From NCBI GenBank assembly GCA_016280525.1, contig JAEEGW010000364.1:1-6594 (forward strand): a DNA stretch of 6,594 bases, given 5' to 3'. This DNA is from Clostridiales bacterium. GTDB lineage: Bacteria; Bacillota; Clostridia; Oscillospirales; CAG-272. A program made the position numbers and the translations under genes. Shown here piece after piece: positions 1 to 5,665 of the stretch; within the stretch, counting starts at the first letter, position 1; every line of letters begins with the position of its first letter. The notes beneath the pieces were generated by a model, which saw nothing but the letters and a program-made list of their open reading frames with translations, did no database searches and was not told the origin of the DNA.

Positions 1-68
1 AGCGCGATCTCGTCTTTTGTCAGAGCCGAGCCGCAGCCGGTACATCTTATATAGCCGTCGTTCTGCAA
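1..68 (-). CDS. Small zinc-ribbon-type protein, N-terminus only (partial)
   Basis: An open frame on the minus strand starts at TTG (68-66) and leaves the window at base 1 with no stop. The 22 visible residues begin MQNDGYIRCTGCGSALTKDE and include a CxxC pair (Cys9, Cys12), the first half of a likely four-cysteine zinc site. The start is well fixed: an in-frame TAA lies at 80-78, a TAAGG ribosome binding site at 80-76 is 7 bases from the TTG, and no ATG lies between. The gene overlaps the last 22 bases of the alpha-galactosidase gene in another frame, so it is probably the next gene of the same operon and translationally coupled. The wording CTGCG..LTKDEIAL resembles small uncharacterised Clostridia proteins that carry a second CxxC later; that is from memory and unverified. 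Function is unknown, and a nucleic-acid or protein-binding zinc ribbon is only a guess. Confidence 0.62.
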   Translation of the reverse strand, partial: MQNDGYIRCTGCGSALTKDEIA

Positions 69-1168
69 AGGAATACCTTACTGTCGTGGCCTGCGAGCTT
101 TTCTTTATGTTCGCCCGCTATAACGAATTTATCGCCGGAGAAAACGTCTCTTACGGACAGGCCGTAACCGCATCCGTTCCAAAGACCTATCTTGTCGGGA
201 TCGAGCGTGATCTCGGCTTCTTCGTCCGCGAAGTTCACGAACATGAGCGCGTACTCGTTATCGGAAAGATGGCGGAAGAAAGCGAGGCCTTTGTTTCCGT
301 TGTCGCCGCAGACGAACGCCGTTCTGCATTCCTCGTCCTGATTTATGCGGAGCAGGTCCTTGTTTTTGAGCAGGTCGAGCGATACGTCGTTTACGTTTCT
401 TATATCGCAGCCTATCATAAGCGGCGAACCGAACATACACCAGACGGAGAAATGCGTTTTATAATCAACGTCGGTGCAGCCGCCGTTTCTGACGTTGCCG
501 CGGTTATACATGCCGACTATAAGCATGTCTATATCGTTGTAGCAGCCTATACCGGAGTAAGCCAGCTTGTCTACCTGCGAAAGAGCAATGTCACGTACGG
601 AGGCGAAATTGTCGTTTATATCGCCGGTGGAGCGGTACATACCCGCGCCGCAGGAACGAATCCACGTTTCAACGTGATCCGCGCCCCAGTTGCAGGCGGA
701 GAACAGTATGTCGCGTCCGGATTCTTTCAACGCCATGCTCATCGTATGATAAAGCAGAGGACCGTTTGAGCCTGCCGGAACGTTGCAGAAATCGTATTTG
801 AGAAAATCGATGCCGATCGAGGCAAAAAGCTTTGCGTCGCGGAATTCGTTGTGGTAGCTTGACGGATAGCCGGCGCACGTCTTGACGCCCGCGCAGGAAT
901 ACATACCGAATTTCAGTCCTTTTGAGTGGATGTAGTCGGCAAGATATTTCATACCGTGCGGGAATTTCTGCGGATCCGTGACTATATCGCCGTTTTCGTC
1001 TCTTTCAAGAAGCGACCAGCAGTCGTCAATAACGACGTATTCGTATCCGGCGTCCTTTAATCCTTTTTCGATCATGGCGTCGGCGGTCTGCATAAGAAGT
1101 TCTTCGCTTATGTCGTTGCCGAAGGTGTTCCAGGAGTTCCAGCCGAGAGGCGGCTTTTTTGTAAACAT
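47..1168 (-). CDS. Alpha-galactosidase, glycoside hydrolase family 27
   Basis: Predicted to remove terminal alpha-linked galactose from oligosaccharides such as melibiose or raffinose by a retaining mechanism. The 373-residue protein opens with the family signature PPLGWNSWN (residues 6-14), followed by VIDDCW (46-51). The likely catalytic nucleophile is Asp126 in LKYDFC, and the likely acid/base is Asp183 in MYRSTGDI. NDIDML (211-216) matches the conserved family segment after the acid/base. The catalytic barrel spans roughly residues 5-275 and a short C-terminal beta domain follows to 373, which is the usual minimal GH27 layout. There is no signal peptide, so it should act in the cytoplasm on imported sugars. 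The ATG is preceded by AGGGG at 1180-1176. The gene lies 14 bases after rpiB and overlaps the next small gene. Alpha-N-acetylgalactosaminidase is a GH27 alternative that sequence reading alone cannot exclude. Confidence 0.93.
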   Translation of the reverse strand: MFTKKPPLGWNSWNTFGNDISEELLMQTADAMIEKGLKDAGYEYVVIDDCWSLLERDENGDIVTDPQKFPHGMKYLADYIHSKGLKFGMYSCAGVKTCAGYPSSYHNEFRDAKLFASIGIDFLKYDFCNVPAGSNGPLLYHTMSMALKESGRDILFSACNWGADHVETWIRSCGAGMYRSTGDINDNFASVRDIALSQVDKLAYSGIGCYNDIDMLIVGMYNRGNVRNGGCTDVDYKTHFSVWCMFGSPLMIGCDIRNVNDVSLDLLKNKDLLRINQDEECRTAFVCGDNGNKGLAFFRHLSDNEYALMFVNFADEEAEITLDPDKIGLWNGCGYGLSVRDVFSGDKFVIAGEHKEKLAGHDSKVFLCRTTAI

Positions 1169-1182
1169 GGCAATTCCCCTTA

Positions 1183-1629
1183 TTATTTATTTTCAAGAGC
1201 GGTAAGCATATCAACGCGTACCTGATGTCTTCCGCCTTCGAATTCGGTTTTCAAGAAAAGCTCGACCATATCTATGGCAAGCCCGAAGCCGACGACTCTG
1301 CCGCCTAAGCAAAGTACGTTAGCGTCGTTGTGCGCGCGCGTCATCCTTGCGGAAAAAGTGTCTGAACAGCAGGCGGCGCGAATGCCCTTGTGCTTGTTTG
1401 CCGCCATGCTCATACCTATGCCCGTGCCGCATACGAGTATGCCGCGGTAGCATTTGCCGCTCTGTATCGCGCGGCAGACTTTATCCGCATAGTCGGGATA
1501 ATTGACGGATTCGCCGTCACAGCCGAAATCGGTAAATTCGATATTATTGGCTGTAAGGTAATTCTTAATAGCCTCTTTGAGCTCGTAGCCGCCGTGATCA
1601 CAGCCTATTGCAAGTATTTTCTTTTCCAT
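1183..1629 (-). CDS. rpiB: Ribose-5-phosphate isomerase B (RpiB/LacAB family)
   Basis: Interconverts ribose 5-phosphate and ribulose 5-phosphate in the non-oxidative pentose phosphate pathway in the cytoplasm. The 148-residue length is typical. Visible signatures are GCDHGG (residues 9-14), NYPDYA (43-48), and the active-site segment CGTGIGMS (67-74) with the catalytic Cys67 and the Thr69 equivalent. RMTRAHNDANVLCLGGR (95-111) carries His100 and Arg111 for phosphate and ring-opening contacts. The ATG is preceded by TAAGGAGA at 1645-1638, which overlaps the tsaB stop codon. The gene lies 13 bases after tsaB and 14 bases before the alpha-galactosidase gene. The family also includes the LacA/LacB galactose-6-phosphate isomerase subunits. 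A single copy with the catalytic cysteine, and no tagatose-pathway partner in view, favours RpiB despite the galactosidase next door. Confidence 0.94.
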   Translation of the reverse strand: MEKKILAIGCDHGGYELKEAIKNYLTANNIEFTDFGCDGESVNYPDYADKVCRAIQSGKCYRGILVCGTGIGMSMAANKHKGIRAACCSDTFSARMTRAHNDANVLCLGGRVVGFGLAIDMVELFLKTEFEGGRHQVRVDMLTALENK

Positions 1630-1642
1630 TTTTATATTCTCC

Positions 1643-2335
1643 TTAATTGTTGTTTAAAGTACGTTCCGCCTGCGACGGGCGCAGATAAACGGGTTTGAAT
1701 TTCAGATCTGTAAAAACGCTTTTATCTTCCGTATTCTCAAATATTTCATACGCGAGCCGCGCAGCGTTTGCGGCGGTGGGGTAAATCAGCTGCGCCGGCG
1801 GCTTTATAAACCGTATATCCGGCATAAGCTTTATTGCAAGCTCGGCGCCGTCCCCGCAGATTATAACGGGTTCGCCATAACTCTGCAGCTCTTTGGATAA
1901 TTCCTCAGCGCTTATCGCACGGTCGGCAGTCAGTCTTTTTCCGTCTTTGAACAATGCGTTATAGAACTGGGAGCGCCGCGCGTCCATAACGGGACAGATT
2001 ATCTTGCCGCCGTATATTTCGTTATCAAAAGGATACGCCGTAGTCTGAAGCGTTGATACTCCGACGCACGGTATGTTTTTGCCGCACGCGAGGCCGAGCA
2101 GGATAGACGCGCCTATCCTCACACCGGTAAATGAACCCGGTCCGGACGTCGCGGCGAGCATAGAAACGCTGCCGAAGCTCTTTCCGGAAACTTTGAAAAG
2201 CTCCTCTATCATGGGCATTAACGTCGCGCTGTGCGTGATCTTTGCGTTCAAAAATCCCGCGGCGACCGTCTTGCCGTCTTCTACAAGCGCGCAGGATGCG
2301 GAAACGGATGAAGTATCAAGCGAGAGTATCAGCAA
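1643..2335 (-). CDS. tsaB: tRNA t6A threonylcarbamoyl transferase accessory subunit TsaB (YeaZ)
   Basis: A partner of TsaD and TsaE in transferring the threonylcarbamoyl group to A37 of ANN-decoding tRNAs in the cytoplasm. The 230 residues show the ASKHA-type opening MLILSLDTSS (1-10), HSATLMPMIEELF (35-47), the family hallmark TSGPGSFTGVRIG (63-75), MDARRSQFYNALF (117-129) and the usual C-terminal YLRPSQAER (217-225). TsaB resembles TsaD but lacks its metal-binding histidine motif, and none is visible here. The start is TTG at 2335-2333, backed by a strong AAGGAGG at 2349-2343 with 7-base spacing, and the conserved LxLDTS opening begins right there. The gene overlaps tsaE by 20 bases, so coupled translation is likely. 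rimI and tsaD, common followers in Firmicutes, are absent and rpiB follows instead. Confidence 0.95.
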   Translation of the reverse strand: MLILSLDTSSVSASCALVEDGKTVAAGFLNAKITHSATLMPMIEELFKVSGKSFGSVSMLAATSGPGSFTGVRIGASILLGLACGKNIPCVGVSTLQTTAYPFDNEIYGGKIICPVMDARRSQFYNALFKDGKRLTADRAISAEELSKELQSYGEPVIICGDGAELAIKLMPDIRFIKPPAQLIYPTAANAARLAYEIFENTEDKSVFTDLKFKPVYLRPSQAERTLNNN

Positions 2336-2732
2336 TTTCTATCCTCCTTCCGTCGCCCTGACGGCTGATAAAAACTTTTATCGCGTTATCCGGTATCGCC
2401 CCCGGGCATTTTTCACACCATTCGCAGAAGAATATCGCGTCTTCTTCTATCATATCAAAAAATCCCGTACTGTATAGATCGTCTTCGTCGTTTATCCTGT
2501 AAAGATCGAAGTGATATACCGTAACGTCTCCGCCGTACCGGTTTACGATTGCGTACGTCGGACTGCAGACGGCGGCGTCCGGGCAGAGAACAGAAGCCGC
2601 GCCGCGAACGAAAGCGGTCTTACCGACGCCTAAGTCGCCGTATAGCGCGACAAAATCACGCGGCTTCAGTTTTTTTGCAAGCTCCGCGCCCGCTTTTTCC
2701 GTATCTGTTGTACTTGACGAAAAAATGATCAA
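2316..2732 (-). CDS. tsaE: tRNA t6A biosynthesis ATPase TsaE (YjeE)
   Basis: A P-loop ATPase that works with TsaB and TsaD in t6A37 tRNA modification. With the chosen TTG start (2732-2730) it has 138 residues, close to the family norm. It shows Walker A GDLGVGKT (residues 32-39), the switch-like segment SPTYAIVNRY (57-66), HFDLYR (74-79), and a late EWCEK segment corresponding to the usual EWPE motif, with Cys where Pro is common. The frame is open upstream to an ATG at 2801, but I reject that start. The TTG has a GGAGG site at 2745-2741 with 8-base spacing. The family's conserved N-terminus (IIFSSSTTDTE) begins right after it. The upstream ATG lies before the putative promoter -10 at 2795-2790 and so would not be transcribed. 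It is the first gene of the leftward operon and overlaps tsaB. Confidence 0.93.
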   Translation of the reverse strand: MIIFSSSTTDTEKAGAELAKKLKPRDFVALYGDLGVGKTAFVRGAASVLCPDAAVCSPTYAIVNRYGGDVTVYHFDLYRINDEDDLYSTGFFDMIEEDAIFFCEWCEKCPGAIPDNAIKVFISRQGDGRRIEIADTLA

Positions 2733-2789
2733 ACGGCGATCCTCCGCTGAAAACAGTCTTTTTAACGGACTACACGCCCGTTTTGTCGT

Positions 2790-2798
2790 ATTATAACA
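2790..2798 (-). promoter_or_regulatory. Extended -10 promoter of the tsaE operon
   Basis: On the minus strand the bases read TGTTATAAT: an exact TATAAT at 2795-2790 with an extended -10 TG one base upstream. The -35 region about 17 bases further up (around 2813-2818, TTTATT) is a poor match, which fits an extended -10 promoter. The predicted transcript start is near 2783, giving a leader of about 50 bases before the tsaE TTG. This is inferred from consensus only. Confidence 0.6.
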
Positions 2799-2849
2799 CA
2801 TATTGAAAAAAAAATAAAGTCTTTTTTTATAAAAAATTTCAGTTATTGC

Positions 2850-2878
2850 TATACAATTAAAAAAATTTGGTGTATAAT
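2850..2878 (+). promoter_or_regulatory. Promoter of the S1-domain / DUF3048 / CBM9-like operon
   Basis: An exact TATAAT lies at 2873-2878. With a 17-base spacer, TATACA at 2850-2855 matches the -35 consensus TTGACA at four of six positions. Transcription should start near 2885, leaving a leader of about 77 bases before the ATG at 2962. The call rests on consensus matches only. Confidence 0.6.
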
Positions 2879-2912
2879 GGATATAAGGCGTAAATCTTTG
2901 CTTTGCATATTT

Positions 2913-2950
2913 CCGTTTTGCTGATAATACTATATATCAGTTAAAAACGG
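2913..2950 (+). promoter_or_regulatory. Leader hairpin overlapping the ribosome binding site of the S1-domain gene
   Basis: In the RNA, CCGTTTT (2913-2919) can pair with AAAACGG (2944-2950) and CTGATA (2921-2926) with TATCAG (2935-2940). A G-U pair (2920-2941) and a two-base bulge join the two helices around an 8-base loop. The 3' arm includes GG at 2949-2950, the first bases of the GGAGG ribosome binding site (2949-2953) of the gene starting at 2962. Folding could therefore limit translation. Pairing was checked by eye; no energy was computed. Confidence 0.5.
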
Positions 2951-2961
2951 AGGATAAGAAT

Positions 2962-3894
2962 ATGCAGAACAGCTTTTTGCCGGAGGGACGTTTATACACA
3001 ACCGCGGAGAATACGGGATATATAAGAAACGAGGCGGGACTGCGCCTGGCATTACAGTCAAACAAAACGCTTGAGGGGATAGCTTCCTCCTGCAGCAGGG
3101 ATTTCGACCTGAGACTTGATTTAGGCGGCGTTACGGGGATCATACCGTACGGGCAGGCGTTATATATGCAAAACGGCGAGCCGCCCAAAGATATAGCGGT
3201 GATAACGCGCGTAGGCAAGCCGGTTTGTTTTAAAGTAAAGGAACTGTACGGTGAAGGCGAAGAAAAATTCGCGCTTCTGTCACGCTCCGACGCGCAGAAA
3301 GAATGTATTGAAGAGTATATTTCGTATCTTTTGCCCGGAGACGTCATAAACTGCCGCGTCACGCATACGGAAAAATTCGGAGCTTTCGTTGACGTGGGCT
3401 GCGGCGTGACGGCGCTGTTGCCGGTCGACTGTATATCGGTATCAAGAATATCTCACGCATCGGACAGATTAAAACCGGGAGACGATATAAGGTGCGTCAT
3501 AAGCCGCATTGAAAGCGATCCGTTCCGCATATTTCTGTCGCTCAAAGAACTTCTCGGAACGTGGGAGGAAAACGCCGCGAATTTCTCGCCCGGTCAGACA
3601 GTGCGCGGCATAGTACGAGGTATCGAGCCTTACGGCGTGTTTATAGAGCTTGCGCCTAATCTTTCGGGATTATCCGAATACCGCGGCGATATAGAGCCGG
3701 GAGACGAGGTAGCGGTATACATAAAGAGCATAGACGAAAAGAAAATGAAAGTCAAGCTCGTAGTCGTCGGCGTGCAGGGCAAGGCTCAGCCACAGCCGAT
3801 TAAATACTACGTGCCGGAAAACGTAACGCATATCTACCGTTTCATATATTCAACGCCGGAGTGCTCAAAGCAGATAGAAACGGATTTTATCTGA
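2962..3894 (+). CDS. S1 RNA-binding domain protein
   Basis: A 310-residue protein built from OB-fold S1 domains, probably binding RNA in the cytoplasm. Two domains are clear. One, at about residues 124-196, holds PGDVINCRVTHTEKFGAFVD and ends in RIFLSLKE. The other, at about 208-268, holds GQTVRGIVRGIEPYGVFIEL. A more divergent S1-like unit probably occupies about 36-108, where LGGVTGIIP and FALLSRSDAQ look like the core and end strands of the fold. A 40-residue tail of unknown role follows. It is shorter than ribosomal protein S1 (four to six domains) and not long enough for RNase R or PNPase, so I call it S1-like rather than rpsA. The ATG has GGAGG at 2949-2953. It is first in an operon with the lipoprotein and CBM9-like genes, and its leader can fold over the ribosome binding site. 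Confidence 0.82.
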   Translation: MQNSFLPEGRLYTTAENTGYIRNEAGLRLALQSNKTLEGIASSCSRDFDLRLDLGGVTGIIPYGQALYMQNGEPPKDIAVITRVGKPVCFKVKELYGEGEEKFALLSRSDAQKECIEEYISYLLPGDVINCRVTHTEKFGAFVDVGCGVTALLPVDCISVSRISHASDRLKPGDDIRCVISRIESDPFRIFLSLKELLGTWEENAANFSPGQTVRGIVRGIEPYGVFIELAPNLSGLSEYRGDIEPGDEVAVYIKSIDEKKMKVKLVVVGVQGKAQPQPIKYYVPENVTHIYRFIYSTPECSKQIETDFI

Positions 3895-3914
3895 TGTAAC
3901 GAAAGGACGTTAAA

Positions 3915-5027
3915 ATGAAAAGAAAACTGATACTTATCGCACTATTGCTTGCAATAACCGTAAACATTGTGTCATGCGATGAAATAGAGAATATTATAGA
4001 TCCTTATATCAAGGAGACAGAGACCGAAACGGAGACGGAAACGGAAGAGGTGACGGAGACTGTAACGCAGGCGGAGGGACCGAAGTATTTCGACCCCATA
4101 ACCGCGGAGCCGACGGAACGCGATCTCAGTACCTCGCGCCCGATCGCCGTAGTCGTCAAAAACGACAGAAAAGCCGCTCCGCAGTACGGACTGACTAACG
4201 CCGCCGTGATATACGAAGCGCTTGTTGAAGGCGGAATGACAAGGTTTCTTGCGGTATATTCCGACGCCTCGCTTGTAAAAAAAGTCGGGCCCGTTATAGA
4301 TTCAAGAGCGTATTTCTTTGACTTTGCGGCAAACCACAACGCCGTGCTTGCTCAAGCGGGCTCCACGGCAAACGGAAACAGCGTTATGTCCGCGCGCGGT
4401 ATAAAAGTGCTTGACGCTATCTCCGGCGAGATGTCGCCCGGCTTTTACCGCGACGAGCTTCTCAATACGGCGAGAGGGTACGAAAACAGCGTGGTAACCG
4501 AGGAAAACGGCCTCGGCGCGAGAGCCTCACAGTACGGCATATCGCTCAAAGTCGTAAATCCCGTATCGCCGTATACGACGCTTGATTATATGAAAAACAG
4601 AGAGATGAACGGAAAATACTGCACGTACCTGTCCATCCCGTTTTCAACGAATATGACGATAGAATACACGTACTCCACGCTTTCAAACAAGTATTCAAGA
4701 GTTCAGTATGACGGACCGCATATAGACGCGATAAACGGCAAACAGCTTTCGTTTACAAATATCATAATTCTTTCAATAGACCATACCGTCATAGACAACA
4801 CGACCGGGGAGATGAATATAAGCGACAGCGGCACAGGCACGGGATATTACGTCTACGGCGGAAGCTGCATACAGATAAAATGGCAGAGGACGGACGGCAC
4901 GAATCCGATAAGACTGTTTGAAGAAGACGGTCTTACGCCGCTTCAGGTATCGTCGGGTAACACGTATATCGCGGTAGTTTCTCCGCGCACGGTCGGAAAG
5001 ATAAAGTTTGAAAAGGCGGCGAGCTGA
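3915..5027 (+). CDS. DUF3048 family lipoprotein (YerB-like)
   Basis: A 370-residue secreted lipoprotein of unknown molecular function. Residues 1-20 form a type II signal peptide with a positive start (MKRK), a hydrophobic core and the lipobox IVSC with Cys21 as the lipidation site, so it should sit on the outer face of the membrane. A Glu/Thr-rich stretch (34-49) follows as a likely flexible spacer. The DUF3048 N-terminal domain covers about 73-210. It is recognised by RPIAVVVKND, EALVEGGMTRFLAVY, KKVGPVIDSRAYF and GFYRDELLNTARGYENSVVT. The C-terminal domain, about 235-366, has YDGPHID and the family-like GTGYYVYGGSCIQIKW near its end. AAAGGA at 3902-3907 serves as ribosome binding site, 20 bases after the S1-domain gene. 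The stop overlaps the next start. The family is widespread in Firmicutes (B. subtilis YerB); I know of no settled function. Confidence 0.9.
   Translation: MKRKLILIALLLAITVNIVSCDEIENIIDPYIKETETETETETEEVTETVTQAEGPKYFDPITAEPTERDLSTSRPIAVVVKNDRKAAPQYGLTNAAVIYEALVEGGMTRFLAVYSDASLVKKVGPVIDSRAYFFDFAANHNAVLAQAGSTANGNSVMSARGIKVLDAISGEMSPGFYRDELLNTARGYENSVVTEENGLGARASQYGISLKVVNPVSPYTTLDYMKNREMNGKYCTYLSIPFSTNMTIEYTYSTLSNKYSRVQYDGPHIDAINGKQLSFTNIIILSIDHTVIDNTTGEMNISDSGTGTGYYVYGGSCIQIKWQRTDGTNPIRLFEEDGLTPLQVSSGNTYIAVVSPRTVGKIKFEKAAS
4014..4046 (+). repeat. Imperfect hexanucleotide repeat encoding (Glu-Thr)5-Glu
   Basis: Five consecutive Glu-Thr codon pairs and a final Glu are encoded by variants of GAGACG, directly after the lipid-anchored N-terminus of the DUF3048 protein. 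GAA/GAG and ACA/ACC/ACG alternate irregularly, so the peptide repeat is better conserved than the DNA repeat. This points to selection on the linker or an old expansion rather than recent slippage. Changes in repeat number would keep the frame. Confidence 0.8.
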
Positions 5028-5632
5028 TGAAAGAATATAAGATACTTATAACAGATAAACCGGATTTCCGGAAAATAAAAAAAGCCCACGTGGACTGCTA
5101 CGAATGGGGCGGAGAATACAGGCCGAAAACTTACGCGCAGCTCGCTTTCATACCGAAAAAAGGCTTTATCGCAAGACTTACGGCGTATGAATCCAAGCCG
5201 AAAGCCGTATATAAAAACAACATGGATCCGGTATATACGGACAGCTGTCTTGAGTTTTTCGCCCGCTATAAAAAAGGCGGTTACGTAAACTGTGAAGTAA
5301 ACGCAAACGGTGCGATCCTTTCCGCTTACGGAGAGGGAAGAGGGAACAGAACGCCGCTTGACAAACTCGCAGGCGAATTCCCGAAAGTCAGGATTTACAA
5401 GCGCAAAGACAGATGGACGGCGGAAATATTCGTAAGTCTTGATATAATAAAAGCTGTATATGGAACGTGTTCTTTTAGCGAAAACAGCGTGATATACGGA
5501 AATTTCTATAAATGCGGCGACGAATGCGAATTTGCCCACTACGGCTCGTTTGCGCCCGTAAAAACCGAAAAGCCCGATTTTCACAGACCGGAATTCTTTG
5601 CAAAAATGACGCTGAAAAACGAATACAGATAA
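5027..5632 (+). CDS. Carbohydrate-binding family 9-like protein
   Basis: A 201-residue protein that consists almost entirely of one CBM9-like beta-sandwich. Clues are the aromatic-rich N-terminal strand region CYEWGGEYRPKTYAQLAF (residues 24-41), the VYTDSCLEFF strand (69-78), NANGAILSAYGEG (92-104), and the C-terminal signature at 159-196: GNFYKCGDE, then HYGSFAPV, then PDFHRPEFFAKMTL. In larger CBM9-like proteins the same signature is used in sugar binding or cell-surface roles. Here there is no signal peptide and no enzyme domain, so the protein appears cytoplasmic and its ligand is unknown. Its ATG (5027-5029) overlaps the DUF3048 stop in TGATGA, and the ribosome binding site is weak (AAGG near 5013), both signs of translational coupling. 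A hairpin terminator begins at the stop codon. The family call is fairly sure; the function is not. Confidence 0.82.
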   Translation: MKEYKILITDKPDFRKIKKAHVDCYEWGGEYRPKTYAQLAFIPKKGFIARLTAYESKPKAVYKNNMDPVYTDSCLEFFARYKKGGYVNCEVNANGAILSAYGEGRGNRTPLDKLAGEFPKVRIYKRKDRWTAEIFVSLDIIKAVYGTCSFSENSVIYGNFYKCGDECEFAHYGSFAPVKTEKPDFHRPEFFAKMTLKNEYR

Positions 5633-5663
5633 AAAACAAGCAGCCGCCGGCTGCTTGTTTTTT
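5631..5663. terminator. Bidirectional intrinsic terminator shared by the plus-strand operon and tRNA-Gln
   Basis: A 15-bp perfect stem (5631-5645 with 5649-5663) closes a 3-base loop. The core is CAAGCAGCC/GGCTGCTTG, and the outer pairs are an A run on the left and a T run on the right that continues to 5666. Read on the plus strand it is a GC-rich hairpin plus U tract right after the CBM9-like stop codon. Read on the minus strand it lies immediately downstream of the tRNA CCA end and again ends in a U tract. It therefore fits termination from both sides. Confidence 0.9.
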
Positions 5664-5665
5664 TT

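Larger units (their letters stand above)
2802..2961. promoter_or_regulatory. AT-rich divergent control region between tsaE and the S1-domain gene
   Basis: This gap separates the leftward tsaE operon from the rightward S1-domain operon. Bases 2803-2868 are dominated by A and T runs, which could serve as upstream promoter elements for both directions. The two -10 elements (2790-2795 minus, 2873-2878 plus) are about 80 bases apart, so one regulator could in principle affect both. Apart from the two promoters and the leader hairpin listed separately, I see no coding sequence. Confidence 0.7.

Noticed and set aside
17..769. Long plus-strand open frame of 250 codons
   Set aside because: It lies antisense to the GH27 gene, whose catalytic motifs are intact. 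It has no ribosome binding site or recognisable domain and is a by-product of that gene's codon use.
1183..1629. LacA or LacB galactose-6-phosphate isomerase subunit, because of the neighbouring galactosidase
   Set aside because: LacA and LacB occur as a pair, and only one gene is here. It keeps the RpiB catalytic cysteine motif.
2073..2477. Plus-strand open frame across tsaB and tsaE
   Set aside because: It runs antisense through two genes with clear family motifs and has no initiation signal.
2733..2783. Possible attenuator in the tsaE leader (AACGG...CCGTT)
   Set aside because: The stem is only five pairs with a nine-base loop and no following U tract, so it is too weak to report.
2733..2801. 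N-terminal extension of TsaE from ATG 2801
   Set aside because: This ATG lies upstream of the predicted -10 box, and the extra residues are not part of the TsaE family. TTG 2732 has the proper ribosome binding site.
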